From Cladopsammia gracilis (lineage: Eukaryota > Cnidaria > Anthozoa > Scleractinia > Dendrophylliidae), in NCBI GenBank assembly GCA_022457155.1, contig JAJGOT010000504.1, positions 121,001-185,000 on the forward strand: a DNA stretch of 64,000 nt, in the 5' to 3' direction. Position 1 is the stretch's first letter, and every line of letters begins with the position of its first letter. A program made the position numbers and the translations under genes. Below are positions 25,846 to 37,183 of the stretch, piece after piece. The notes below the pieces were generated by a model. The model ran no database searches, had not been told where the DNA came from, and saw only the letters and a program-made list of their open reading frames with translations.

Positions 25846-27603
25846 TTAGTTCAGTGGCTTAAGTTTGTCAATCACTGCTTTGTAGAGTCTTGCAAAACAA
25901 GCCTGAAATATGTTCCCTTTCTTCTCTTCCTGTTGAGTTTCAAAGGTTTTAACTGGTATAGCTGATATCTCTGTCCACTCATTCCTCTCCAAGTCAAACA
26001 CTTCAACTGTTAACTCTCGTATGATCTTGTCAGTGTAGTATGTTGTGCCACCCAAAACATACAGCCTCCCTTCAAAGCACACCATGCTTGCATTACATCG
26101 AGGTACCTTGAGACTGGGCATCAGCTGCCACTCATTGGTGGTGGGATTGTATACTTCACAGGAGCTGATTAAGTTGCATAAACCAGTGCCATACCCACCT
26201 GCTATGAAAACCTTGCCATTCATAGCAGCACCAAAAGCATGGGATCTTCCTTCATTTATACCTGCAACTTCTTCCCACTTGTTGTTGTTGGGATCAAATC
26301 TTGTTGTTGTTGACACGACACTTGAAAAACTTTTTCTGCCACTTATTACATACAAGAATTGCTCATCAGTCACAACACATGGGGAGTCTTGTATGAAGGG
26401 CGAGGACTTCATTTCATCCCAGTAGTTTGTTTCTGCATCATACCTGTAGATTCTTCCATTTACACTGCAAGAAAAATATGTTGCATACAGCTCACCCTTA
26501 AAAACTGTGTAACCAGTAAAGTTGGCTGGAAGTGTACCTCTTTGCATTGCCCCCCAAGTGTTGCTCATAGGTATGTAGTGTTCTGTTACCTTTGACTCAC
26601 CCACCTCACATGTACCACCAATGTAAATTTTACTCTTACACTGGGATGGAGTGTGATAATTATGGTCATGCATTGAGTCAGCAAGCCTGTACCACACGTT
26701 TTGCTTTGGAAAATAACATAATGCCTTTCTACCACCACACACAAATATTCCATCTATGTGCACCACCAGGCATCTTCTTGGTTGTTGATGAACCTTCTTG
26801 TCACTAGCATTCAGAGTAAATTTCAAGGCATTCAGAAAAAAACTAAAGCCAACTTCAGTGTTTTTAGCAATAAGTTCTTCTTTTACACATACATTTAACA
26901 GAGAGTCATGTGATATTGATGCCAGGCGGACTTGATGCAACAGTTGTGGGAAATCTCCTTCTCTTTCACTCTTGTTGTGAGACACCCACTTAACAATTCC
27001 TTTGAATACTTCTTCCTCAGCATTCACAGTGACGTCATCACTAGACACCCACTCCATGATTTGCTTCACATCAAGGTTCAGAAAATCTTCTGTTTCCATG
27101 ACAACACTGAAATTTGAGTTGACCACATCACAGGATATTTCCTTCAGCTCCACACATTGATACTTGTCAGCAAAATAATAATTAAAAACACAGTTTTCAA
27201 CTGACACATTCTGCCTCAAGAAATTACACGCCATTGTTTTTAGGCTTGGTAAAAGAAGATATTCCGCTGTTGCAATCAGATCGTGGGCTCTTTCTTCCGT
27301 GACCAAAACATTTCCAGTGTAAATGTACTTTAGCACGTCTTCCATGACAGATTCAGTAGCCTCTTCAAGCTCTATTCTGATCAATTGTTCGTTACTTTCT
27401 CTCATGTCGCTTGTCAGAAGAGAAAGAAAGAACGGGCTTGCCGCAGCAAGAACAGCTCTGTGAGCTTTGAATTCTTTGCCTTTCACAGTGATCCTCACAT
27501 CGCAAAAGCTTTCGTTTCTTCTTAAGATATCAAGACGCTCGACAAGTTCTTCGCGATGTTTACAGCAATCAGCTGTCGTCATCGGCTGAGAGAGAGCATC
27601 CAT
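25846..27603 (-). CDS. BTB-BACK-kelch (KLHL-like) protein, copy B
   Basis: 585 aa from the Met at 27603 (MDALSQPMTT), the start conserved in all copies; an in-frame Met at 27747 would add 48 residues. BTB domain about residues 25-125 (FCDVRITVKGKEFKAHRAVL), BACK about 130-235, and kelch repeats about 280-545 with GGRKALCYFPKQNVWYRLAD, YRYDAETNYWDEM and FDPNNNKWEEV blades. Such proteins are substrate adaptors of Cullin-3 ubiquitin ligases; the target is unknown. The gene is a single exon, unusual for vertebrate KLHL genes and suggestive of retroposition before the tandem expansion. All domains are intact. Confidence 0.88.
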   Translation of the reverse strand: MDALSQPMTTADCCKHREELVERLDILRRNESFCDVRITVKGKEFKAHRAVLAAASPFFLSLLTSDMRESNEQLIRIELEEATESVMEDVLKYIYTGNVLVTEERAHDLIATAEYLLLPSLKTMACNFLRQNVSVENCVFNYYFADKYQCVELKEISCDVVNSNFSVVMETEDFLNLDVKQIMEWVSSDDVTVNAEEEVFKGIVKWVSHNKSEREGDFPQLLHQVRLASISHDSLLNVCVKEELIAKNTEVGFSFFLNALKFTLNASDKKVHQQPRRCLVVHIDGIFVCGGRKALCYFPKQNVWYRLADSMHDHNYHTPSQCKSKIYIGGTCEVGESKVTEHYIPMSNTWGAMQRGTLPANFTGYTVFKGELYATYFSCSVNGRIYRYDAETNYWDEMKSSPFIQDSPCVVTDEQFLYVISGRKSFSSVVSTTTRFDPNNNKWEEVAGINEGRSHAFGAAMNGKVFIAGGYGTGLCNLISSCEVYNPTTNEWQLMPSLKVPRCNASMVCFEGRLYVLGGTTYYTDKIIRELTVEVFDLERNEWTEISAIPVKTFETQQEEKKGNIFQACFARLYKAVIDKLKPLN

Positions 27604-27880
27604 TTTGTAGTTTTTTGCGGAAGTAGAATTCTGCTTCTGCCCCGCCATTTTGAAAGCGGCGAGGGCCCTGGGGACGAGGACTTCCGCATTTCTGAGCCAG
27701 CTTTCCTTGGATTTAGTGGATGTTTTCATTGCCAGTGTATCCGTCATTTACGTTACATTGAAACTGTACAATTTGAATGCAAAATCGTTTGCTTTTCATT
27801 TCAAGAGAGTTCCCGAATCACTGAAGATGCGATATTAATCAAGCAACTAACAGGGATATTTTCAGTATTTTCGAGCCATA
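27604..27880. promoter_or_regulatory. Remnant of the kelch/SLC33A1 shared 5' region, unit B
   Basis: It matches the kelch D-SLC33A1 intergenic DNA (51522-51832): TTTCATTTCAAGAG...GAATCACT(A/G)AAGATGCGATATTAATCAAGC...GGGATATTT. It ends where SLC33A1 exon 1 would begin, so only the kelch side has kept a gene here. Confidence 0.6.
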
Positions 27881-28639
27881 TTTAATTGCTGCCGGCAGGC
27901 AGTCTACTAATCGTGTAGGCTTGTAGAATCGAGAATCTAGAATTCTGTCCTTCTGTCCTTCTGTCTGTCTCGGTTTTCCGATAGTAACAATGAAATATTG
28001 TTTGAGAACCAATCAAGAGCGGTAGAAGATCTACGAAACCGTCGGCAGTCTCGGGAGAGCCTCGGCATCCAATCAAAACAAAGTAATGACAAGCCGACTC
28101 GAGCATGCATAGGCGATGCACGACTAAGCTGTTTCTGTTTCGACGCCATATTGGACTGGTTTTCAAGCTGTTTTGCATGTCCATTCGACTTGGTAATGTC
28201 TAAAAGTACGCTGGAAATCAGTTAAACATGGACAAAGGTTCTTCTCAGGGCCAACGTAGTTGCTGGATCTCTGTTGAACAAGACGCTGTGGGAGCGTATA
28301 CATGTACTTAGCTTGGGCGTCGTTGTATTATTGTTAGGCATATTGGAAAATAAGCCTACATGTCTTGGGAATCTGCTAAGGAATCTGCATGCACGTTAGT
28401 TCACGATTTGATAATAGGTAGTATTGGAATAGTGTGAGCACGCTAACAAAGAAGCGCGTTAACCTTCAAAAACAAGAAGACGGAAACGTGCGAGATCGCA
28501 CGCAAATTATTAAAATAGCGTGTCCACTGTGTCAGAATCTTTCAGTTTTATATTTTGTCTGGTCCGGAACCGCGGTCAAAACAACTTTTCAAATTGAGAG
28601 TTTTGCTGGAAGTATTCCAGCCATCATTATAATAAATTT
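27881..28639. other. Host DNA without a recognisable gene
   Basis: It contains a CTGTCCTT/CTGTCTG short repeat near 27952-27970 and moderate-complexity sequence, possibly an old transposon (GCCGGCAGGCAGTCTAC near 27890). No convincing coding frame. Confidence 0.4.
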
Positions 28640-29400
28640 TGAATGAAACTTATAAATTTAATCAAAGTTAACGACAGAAGTGATAATTTAGGGCGAGAGA
28701 AACAAATTTAGCCCTTTCTATATTTTTTCAGTTGAGGTAAAAATGCTTCAATTTGCATAATGTGAAAAGTAATTTGAAACCTTCCAAATAACGCAACGCA
28801 TCTTGCAAAATATATCCAATTTTTAATATTCCTCCGTGTCCGAAACAAAGAAAAGAAAATTAAATGAAAAAGGTGATCACTTTGAGGTTATTTTCGCTCG
28901 AGAAACATTCACCTGATTCACTAGCGCAAGCGAAACTCGCAAGAAACGATCATTGTTTACATCCTCATCGGCGGTGAATTTTTGCACCCGAGGCTGTTTT
29001 GTTCCTCCAACTTCACGACTATAAAAATTCATGAAAGGCAAACAACCGAAAGAAGTGAAATAAATTGGGATTCCAATGACGCTTATATTTCTTCCTTCGC
29101 TGTCCAGTGTTCACTTTTTATTAAACAAACGTTATGTTTTCGTCTATAAAATCTGACGCGGATGATTCGAGAATCGGGAAAATAACCAGCACGAAATCAA
29201 GACAAATAGACTATTTACATGTGGGAAAAATCTGAGACCTTCCGGAATGCACAGAACTAAAGGATTTTTGCCAAATTCCACGGCGATGGCGTAAATTTGA
29301 TTTATGCCAACCCAACGTTTTCAAGATTCTTATCCAGCTTAACCAGCATCTCGCAATGAGGCAGCACTTCACTTCCAATATGGAACTACTAGTTATAAAC
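28640..29400. repeat. Dispersed repeat, inverted relative to 62966-63985
   Basis: 29040-29112 is the reverse complement of 63898-63980 (AAACAACCGAAAGAAGTGAA...), and 29213-29395 is the reverse complement of 62968-63165 (TGGGAAAAATCTGAGACCTT...). The other copy is longer in the middle. A non-autonomous transposon family is likely; no coding sequence. Confidence 0.6.
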
Positions 29401-29905
29401 AATTTCTTTTTTTCAATATTTGGTATGTTCACTCCTCTATCTATCATGTCAGTTCTGATAATATATTTCTACCACTGCCATCTTTAACTAAGTTTCTTAC
29501 ATCTAAATAAGCGGGTGTCCATTATTTTTTAGTTCTGTTCCCCGAGATCCATGCAATTTTAAAAAAATTGAAAATATTTCACTTTTTTATCAGAAATTTA
29601 TTTGTTGTTATAATGTTATACATTTAGCTTTTGCATTATAATGATTTTGTAAATTTGTTAAATTAAACCTACTGAGTCCCTCATAACACATGTAAATCGC
29701 AAATCTGCCGATGAAAGACCTTTACTTTAAATTGTTCATTCAGGGTTTTTCTTAGGAGGGGGTGCACCTCTAAGGAGTGACGTAACCACGTTTTTTTTTT
29801 TCTTTTCTTTGCAGAATACCAGTTATATTAGAAAGATGCAGGTCATCTCAGGGGGATGCAGGGGGTGCGCACCCCGTGCACCCCCCTAGATCCGCCCCTG
29901 TAACT
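29401..29905. repeat. Paralogous intron DNA with a GGGGGTGCRCACCCC repeat insert
   Basis: 29400-29740 matches 40210-40570. 29741-29895 holds a dispersed repeat (GGGGGTGCACCTC...GTGCACCCCCCTAGATCC) not present in the other unit. No gene. Confidence 0.5.
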
Positions 29906-30868
29906 GTTGCAGTCCCAGAGTTCTTTTTTTTTGTTGGTCTTGACCTTGTAGGAAACATGGGTAGTTGTTCTGTCAGCCTTGTCCCTGATATTGTGTTCCT
30001 CAGAGCCACACCGAGCATCACAGCCATGAACCCACAGGGAGCCCATACAATCTGTTTGTGTAACATAATGACCGTTTGTAATTTATAGGAAATGTATGGG
30101 ATTTACCTAAATTTCATATTATAGCGACGTATCGCCAAATGTATGTACTGATCAACGCTAAATAAACGTTAAATTACCTTATTTGTTGTGTGTTGTCGTC
30201 CTTTTGCTTTAAAAGTGATTTTTGAGCGATTTTGAAGGATTTTGAGTTCGCCGTTGACTGTACGTCTAAGAGTAAGCTTTCTCTTAGACGTACAGTCAAC
30301 GGCGAACTCAAAATCAAAATCCACCAAGGTTCCTTTTACACTCATCAAGGTTCTCTGTCTTTTGAAGTGACTAAAGTGCCCAAACTTGTTAGCTACGTTA
30401 TTCCCTTTAGCCTCACTCTCGAAACAAATGCCAGTGCAGCTGGTCACATGATTATTAAGTCATGTGGTGAGGCCAATGGGAGCAACATTTAGCGGTGAAG
30501 GCTGTTTTGCAATCAAAGGCTGTTAAAGGCCCACTATCACCCAATATGCATTGCGAATTTAACGCAGTCGAAAATTCCCGAAAGAGCCAATCACGAGCAA
30601 GCTCGTCATTTGAAAACAAAAACAAACAACTGCAAAGCCGAATGCGTGATACTGCTCCTTTAATATGAAAGAGGTGACATTATTTGATATCAATGTATGT
30701 TTCGTTGAGGATCATAACACTACCAACAACTCGTCTTCCCATACACGTACGTTTAGAGGCTGTTGTACCCAACGATTACTTGTCTATGATGCCTGGAGAA
30801 ACGCTAGAGGTGAACTGCACAGTGAAGAATGTAGCTTTAGCTGAAACCTTCACATTTCATATGAGTGT
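29906..30868 (+). pseudogene. Receptor-like beta-sandwich exons, unit B/C
   Basis: Pieces match the better copy at 40668-41332: GLDLVGNMGSCSVSLVPDIV, then FEVTKVPKLVSYVIPFSLTL and TNASAAGHMIIKSCGEANG, then LPTTRLPIHVRLEAVVPNDY and PGETLEVNCTVKNVA. The middle is replaced by a 30065-30310 segment with a perfect palindrome, and another insert lies at about 30530-30660. It is not translatable as a unit. Confidence 0.5.
30238..30315. repeat. Perfect 35-bp palindrome arms
   Basis: Left arm 30238-30272 (GATTTTGAGTTCGCCGTTGA...) and right arm 30281-30315 are exact reverse complements, separated by TAAGCTTT. It lies inside the receptor exon remnant; paralogous copies lack it. Confidence 0.9.
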
Positions 30869-30992
30869 TTTTTTTTGTGCATAGTATTTACTCCCCCTAT
30901 CCCCACCCCCCTTCTTGCTTGGGGACTCCCATATATAAGTGATGCCCCAAGGCGAGGAGGCACTCTGGATTTAAGTGACCGGAGGACATTAA

Positions 30993-31936
30993 CCCTATTC
31001 AGACTGGGGGGGGGGGGGGGGGGGGGGCTTTTCGAACCCCCCCTCCAGTAAAATTGTGATAACTCTTACACCGAAATAGCTATGAGGCTGAAATTTTCTG
31101 ACTTTTCCTAAAATTTATCTAGGGACATTTTGGTATCCATAACATGTCAGCGTGATTAACCATGTTGCCATGGCAACCGGTTTTTGACACATAGGTTTTC
31201 AAAATGTTAAAATATGGTGAATTTTTTATTTTAAGATCTTGTTTTTTGACTTATAGTGCATTTTCTTGTTAGAATAGTTTTTCCTTGGGACTAGTTCTTG
31301 AAAGACATCAAAAATTTTTAACATCAAATATTTGGGGGGGAGGGGTAGGCAAATTTTGCTCACTTTTACTTATAGAGAAAAATTTTGTACTATTTATTAA
31401 ATAACGCTTCTAAGTTCATTGTTTGGATAATATACATTAGTTTGATACGTGTTTTATACATTCTGATCCTTTTCTCTTTTAGATATTTTTTAAATTTTAA
31501 TTTAAACGAAAAAAACGGAAATCCAAGATGGCGGATCCAAGATGGCGGATCCAAGATGGCGGACAATAATTTCAAAATTATAGTTTTATCGCCTTTTTTT
31601 GCCTTTTCTCGCTTTAAAAGTGTGTCCTTGTTTGTATTTATTATGTTTTAATATTAAAGAGATGATTTTATAGTTATATTTGATATTTTAGTTGTCTGGA
31701 TGGAAAAATATCAAAGAAACGTCGGAAAAACAAAAATGACGTCATTGTGACGTCATAATTGGGTGTGGCAGGTCAAAACTGGGTGTGAGGTTTCCTTGTA
31801 TGGAGATAAACATTGTGTGGAAATTTCATGGTCCTAGCCTTACTGGTTCCAGAGATATGAAGGGGGGGTCCGAGGAGCCCCCCCCCCCCCCCCCCCCAGT
31901 CACAGATTGCCTAAAAAAAGCCCAGTCTGAATAGGG
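30993..31936. mobile_element. TTAA-target MITE (piggyBac-like), 944 bp
   Basis: Ends CCCTATTCAGACTGGG with a perfect inverted copy (16 bp), flanked by TTAA on both sides (30989-30992, 31937-31940). Paralogous loci at 23263 and 41394 have a single TTAA, so the empty site is visible. Long G and C runs follow the termini, and a tandem ATCCAAGATGGCGG triplet lies at about 31520-31562. No transposase. TTAA plus CCCT ends point to the piggyBac superfamily. Confidence 0.85.
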
Positions 31937-31940
31937 TTAA

Positions 31941-33387
31941 TGAAAGCCCCTAAATCCCGAGGGCTTGAAGCGAAATTAAAAAAAAAAACACAGAACCAAA
32001 GTTTAACCAGAGGAATTAAATGATAATAACAAATTTCAAGTGCTAACTTCAGCCCTGGGGGGGGGGGGGGGGGGGGGGGGGAGGGGGCTATACGGGAATG
32101 CTCCGCCCGAAAGGGGTACCTTTTTGAGGCTGAAGGTATATGAAAGGATCGGGATTTCACGAGTTGAAGTATATGAAAGGGTAGGGATTTCACGAAGAAT
32201 CAGGAAAAGGCAGCGTAAACACAAGTTGAAGTATAAAAAAAGTAGCCAACGGCCATCTAAGTATTATAAAAAGCGCCTTTCAAAATATATCAAACAGACG
32301 CACGTAAAGGCTATATGAAAGGGGTACCATTTTCAATGAAAGGTATATGAAAGGGGAACTATTTTCAATGAAAGGTATATGAAAGGGGTACCTTTTCTGT
32401 CAAAAACGGTATATGAAAGGGTAAGGGTTTGGACCTTGGGTAACAAAGGGTAGCAATTAAAAACCAAAGCAATTGTGTAATTACTTTCGACACTCAATTA
32501 AAAACTGCTCTATGTTCAACACTCGGTTTGATAAAATGTGCTCTAGATACAATCCGTGTCCTGAATGGAGAAATATCTTCTTTCATTAAGAAGTTATTAA
32601 AAGAATAAAAGGGTCACGTGACCTATTTTTGAAAATTACTCTACGGTAAATCGCATTCAGCCATTCAGGACAGATTCTTAAAGGGGGGAACCACAGAATT
32701 ACGTTGGTATTTCAATATATACCTATTATATGTCATTTCGGCGGCCCATTTTCACTTTTCTCTTCGTGTAACAAAACTGTTATAACAGGTCACGTGATGC
32801 AAACATTCCACACATAAAGTAAACGCTGATTTAAGGACTTCACGTTTTATGTTATTACCAGGTATGAGCATGTTTATGTATATCTTTTTAAAGTTATGAC
32901 TCTTGACGAATTTTATGCAAATTAGGCTCTGGGCCATGCCTTGACATGCTTGACTATACAAAAAATAAAAAGGGTTCACAATTTTATCTTCAGGTACCTG
33001 GGACCTGCAACCACACCATCATTAAGTAAGGTGTCTTAAGTGTGTCAGTCACTCCTTTGTAGAGTCTTTTTAAATGGTTTGAACCCAGGAAGGAGTGTCA
33101 GTAGTCTGTCAAGTCTGAAAAGAACTGTTGTTGTTGACATATTGGACTTATTGAATCTCTTTGTCTTACTTCAACATATGTTCAGTACAACGGCAAACAC
33201 TACAATAGAACAGCTACATTATGGGCTCATCTGTCGTTGTTGTTGTTGTTGTTGTTGCTGAAATTGTCATGCAAAACATTGAGGAGCCAATTCAAAATAT
33301 TTTAACATATGGTGTTAGCAGCTATGACAAAAGTTATTTAACTTCCTGCAACTCACCCCGGCACCTAAAACATGTAAAGCTCTATAC
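31941..33387. repeat. Repeat-rich DNA between MITE and kelch copy C
   Basis: A G-run at about 32057-32081 opens an insert with several GGTATATGAAAGGG(G/T)A units (32120-32420). Relic TM-region and 3'-flank sequence of the kelch unit follows. A GTT microsatellite lies at about 33232-33258. No gene. Confidence 0.55.
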
Positions 33388-35133
33388 TTAGTTCAGTGGC
33401 TTAAGTTTGTCAATTACTGCTTTGTAGAGTCTTGCAAAACAAGCCTGAAATGTGTTCCCTTTCTTCCCTTCCTCTTGAGTTTCAAAGGTTTTAACTGGTA
33501 TAGCTGATATCTCTGTCCACTCATTTCTCTCTGAGTCAAACACTTCAACTGTTAATGCTCTTTGCAACTCATCATTATAACCACCTAAAACATACAGCCT
33601 TCCTTCAAAGCACACCATGCTTGCATTAGCTCGAGGTACCTTGAGACTGGGCATCAGCTGCCACTCATTGGTGGTGGGATCGTATACTTCACAGGAGCTG
33701 ATTCTGTTGTAATCAGTGCAATACCCACCTGCTATGAAAACCTTGCCATTTATGGCAGCACCAAAAGCATGGGATCTTCCTTCATTTATCCCTGCGACTT
33801 CTTCCCACTTGTTGTTGATTGGATCAAATCTTGTTGTTGTTGACATGACACTTGAAAAACTTTTTCTGCCACCTATTACGTACAAGAATTGCTCATCAGT
33901 CACAACACATGGGGAGTCTTGCATGAAGGGCCAGGACTTCATTTCATTCCAGTAGTTTGTTTCTGCATCATACCTGTAGATTCTTCCATTTTCATTTTTA
34001 GAAAAATATGTTGCATACAACTCACCCTTAAAAACTGTGTAACCAGTAAAGTTGTATGAAACTGTACTGCTTTGAATTGCCCCCCAGGCATTACTCATAG
34101 GTATGTAGTGTTCTGTTACGTGTGACTCACCCACCTTACATGTACCACGTACGTAAATTTTACTCTTGCACTGGGTTGGAGTGTGATTATAATGGTCAGT
34201 CATTGAGTCAGCAAGCCTGTACCACACATTTTGCTTTGGAAAGTAACATAATGCCTTTCTACCTCCACACACAAATATTCCATCCGCTGTGTGTGCCACC
34301 AGGCATCTTCTTGGTTGTTGATAAACCTTCTCGTCACTAGCATTCAGAGTTAATTTCAAAGCATTCAACAAAAAACTAAAGCCAACTTCAGCATTTTCAG
34401 CAAGAAGTTCTTCTTTTAAACATACATTTAACAGAGAGTCATGGGGCATTGATGTCAGGCGGACTTGATGCAATAGTTGTGGGAAATCTTGTTCTCTTTC
34501 AGTCTTGTTGTGAGACACCCACTTAACAATTCCTTTGAAAACTTCTTCCTCGGCACTGACTGTGATGTCATCACTTGACACCCACTTCGTGACTTGCTTC
34601 ACATCAAGGTTCAGAAAATCCTCTGTTTTCATGACAACACTGAAATTTGAGTTGATCTCTTCACAGGATTTTTCCTTTAGCTCCACACATTTATATTTCT
34701 CAGCAAAATAATAATTAAAAACACAGTTTTCAACTGACACATTCTGCTGCAAGAAATTACACGCCATTGTTTTTAGGCTTGGTAAAAGAAGATATTCCGC
34801 TGTTGATATCAGATCGTGGGCTCTTTCCTCTGTAACCAAAACATTTCCAGTGTAAATGTACTTTAACACGTCTTCCATGACAGATTCAGTAGCCTCTTCA
34901 AGCTCTATTCTGATCAATTGTTCCTTACTTTCTCTCATGTCGCTTGTCAGAAGAGTAAGAAAGAACGGGCTTGCTGCAGCAAGAACAGCTCGGTGAGCTT
35001 TGAATTCTTTGCCTTTCACAGTGATCCTCACGTCGCAGAAGCTTTCGTTTCTTCTTAAGATATCAAGACGCTCGACAAGTTCTTCGCGATGTTTACAAGA
35101 ATCTGTCGTCATCGGCTGAAAGAGAGCATCCAT
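33388..35133 (-). CDS. BTB-BACK-kelch (KLHL-like) protein, copy C
   Basis: 581 aa starting at MDALFQPMTT. BTB (CDVRITVKGKEFKAHRAVLA), BACK (with KWVSSDDITVSAEEEVFKG) and six-blade-type kelch repeats are all open in one exon. It differs from copies B and D by scattered substitutions and loop changes (for example HTADGIFVCGG and a shorter final loop, GGYNDELQRAL), so the copies are diverging rather than identical. Predicted Cullin-3 adaptor, cytosolic. Its 5' flank continues into a transposon and then a broken SLC33A1 exon 1. Confidence 0.88.
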   Translation of the reverse strand: MDALFQPMTTDSCKHREELVERLDILRRNESFCDVRITVKGKEFKAHRAVLAAASPFFLTLLTSDMRESKEQLIRIELEEATESVMEDVLKYIYTGNVLVTEERAHDLISTAEYLLLPSLKTMACNFLQQNVSVENCVFNYYFAEKYKCVELKEKSCEEINSNFSVVMKTEDFLNLDVKQVTKWVSSDDITVSAEEEVFKGIVKWVSHNKTEREQDFPQLLHQVRLTSMPHDSLLNVCLKEELLAENAEVGFSFLLNALKLTLNASDEKVYQQPRRCLVAHTADGIFVCGGRKALCYFPKQNVWYRLADSMTDHYNHTPTQCKSKIYVRGTCKVGESHVTEHYIPMSNAWGAIQSSTVSYNFTGYTVFKGELYATYFSKNENGRIYRYDAETNYWNEMKSWPFMQDSPCVVTDEQFLYVIGGRKSFSSVMSTTTRFDPINNKWEEVAGINEGRSHAFGAAINGKVFIAGGYCTDYNRISSCEVYDPTTNEWQLMPSLKVPRANASMVCFEGRLYVLGGYNDELQRALTVEVFDSERNEWTEISAIPVKTFETQEEGKKGNTFQACFARLYKAVIDKLKPLN

Positions 35134-35308
35134 TTTGCACTTTTTTGCGGAAGTAGAATTCTACTGCTGCTCCGCCATTTTGAAAGAGGCGAAGGCCCTG
35201 GTGACGAGGTTGACGCCCACATTTCTGAGCCAGCTTTCCTTGGATTCAGTGGATGTTTTCTTTGCCAGTGTATGCGTCATTAACGATACATTAAAACTGT
35301 ACAAAGTA

Positions 35309-36349
35309 ATGCACTTATCATTGGCTTTCCCGAGGGTTGACCCCCGGGACACCCACGGGGAAACCCCGGGAACATGCGGGGAATAGTACATTTTTAACAA
35401 TTTTTTTGCCCCGCGGGGTAGGGACATCGTTTGGTTTTGGAAACAAATAGGCCAGACCCCCGGGATGCACCCCCGGGATTTGCACATAAAGATCAAAGAT
35501 CAATTTGCACATAAAGATGAAAGATCACTAAAGATGAAAACAAATTGCTTCCTTGTCCAATCCAAGGGGCGCGTTTGTGTAGCCTATCGCATTGGTGTCT
35601 CGCAAAATCTACCTTTTTACGTAGTCGGATCAGCCTTGCAGTTTGTCGTTTATATTTGTATTAGACATGTTTGACTAGATGCCCTGCACGTATTTAGGTC
35701 TAAAAATGTAATAATAGCTTTGATAACTAGGTTTTCATGAGACCTTTGAAAACAGAGAAAGGGATGGGTCATGAGATTTGTGGCGGCGTCCTCAGTTGCT
35801 GAAATACTCAGATTTTTTTCGGTTTAAGTTGTCAATGAATTTCGGGCAAAGGCAATATATTAAATAACAATATATTAAATAACAATATACAACGACTACT
35901 GATGATGATACATATGAGTGAAATCTGTGTTCCTAGCAATGAACTAATAACCTGATCAGTTGCAAAGAAACCTGAAAAACATAGCCATGCGACTACCGGT
36001 GCATTGCTTTCAGTTATCCACTGAGCTATCAGGCCTATTGGTGAACTGATTTTTTATTTTATGGTTCATGATAAAGTGTGATAAGGAGGAGCCAAGCTGT
36101 CACATTTGGTACCATGGACGCTGCATCATGATTATAGTGCAAGGAGAGCAAAAAAAATTGTCTGTTGTTACTGTACATATACAGTGAAAATAAAGGTATC
36201 CTGGCTTCTTAGCCCCTGGGGGAGGGGTATTTGGCGTGAATTTTATGCCCTACATCCCGGGCATTTAGCAGGTTTTTGTTTCATTGTGAAAACAAATTCC
36301 CGGGGGTGTCCCGGGGGTTGACCCCCGGGAAAGCCAATGATAAGTGCAT
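35309..36349. mobile_element. TIR element of about 1.04 kb upstream of kelch copy C
   Basis: Ends ATGCACTTATCATTGGCTTT and continuing CCCG(A/G)GGGT...GACCCCCGGGACACCC, present inverted at both sides (35309-35355 and 36304-36349). The paralogous D locus lacks it. The interior includes a tRNA-like stretch read leftward (about 36034-35985, TAGCTCAGTGGATAAC) and ATATTAAATAACA repeats. Target duplication unclear. Confidence 0.7.
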
Positions 36350-36493
36350 AACACCTGTAATCTGCATGTAGCCACGTTTCTAAATTGTCACCGGCGTTTT
36401 GAATGTAAAATCGTTTACTTTTCATTTCAAGAGATTTCCTGAATCACTAAAGATGCGATATTAATCAAGCAACTAACAGGGATATTTCCAGTA

Positions 36494-37183
36494 TGATCAC
36501 AAGATCACGAGCCGGAAAGGCATCGAGATGAAACTGATGAAACGCCAAGAGGTCCTTGGCCATCGACAAGATGATGATGTCAGAAGACATCGTTGAATTG
36601 ACGACAAAACAAGGCATGGCGAACGGTCCCCGACAAAGTCTGAATGTGATGGATTAAAGCAAAATTAAAAGTGAACCAAAGCCAAATATAAGATACGGCA
36701 ATATAGCCCAGGGGGGGGGGGGGGGGGGGGGTTTCTCCCATGTAAAAATGACGGTGGTGCTCGTCGGCAATTTTCGAGAAACACCCTAAAAGGCACCAGA
36801 ATCTTGTTTGATGGGCGTGGCTCAAAAGAATTTTTACCCTTAAGAGGTACCAATTCGAAAACAACACGTCATATTTGTCATATTTTTCGGCTCATAATTC
36901 TAACGGTAGTCATTTCAGATTTTAGTACCCTAACCGGTACCAATCTACAAATTTTGACCCCTAAAACAGTACGACGAGCACCCCTGTCATTTTTATATGG
37001 GAGTACCCCCTCCCCCCCCCCCCCCCCCCCACAGGAATATAGCTCTTCTTGTATTTCTTTACATTCTGCAATGCATTCCTTTAGATACAGAAAATTGAAT
37101 ATAAACCAAGATTTGGCCGAAGGAAGACTTGACTTGTACCAGTACAGTACTTGACTGTGGTTTCCACGCTTGTTCTTTTGATG
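36494..37183 (+). pseudogene. Broken copy of SLC33A1 exon 1
   Basis: It matches 51833-52288 from the ATG (here 36494) through the splice donor ATGGTGAGTAAGC (about 37178), with stops, frame changes and internal deletions. A 328-bp MITE (36708-37035) interrupts it. It shows that the duplicated segment carrying kelch copy C included the head-to-head SLC33A1 5' end. No later SLC33A1 exons follow. Confidence 0.85.
36708..37035. mobile_element. 328-bp MITE with 8-bp target duplication (hAT-like)
   Basis: AATATAGC occurs on both sides (36700-36707, 37036-37043) and once in the parent exon near 52022. Termini are CC...GGGG / CCCC...GG with long G/C runs. Subterminal CCCATGTAAAAATGAC and GTGCTCGTC are inverted on the other side. 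An 8-bp duplication suggests a hAT-type origin. No coding sequence. Confidence 0.8.

Noticed and set aside
35985..36040. Functional tRNA gene on the minus strand
   Set aside because: Only A-box-like sequence is present, with no cloverleaf and no B box, inside a transposon. The same applies to 57218, 58955, 59130 and 62140.
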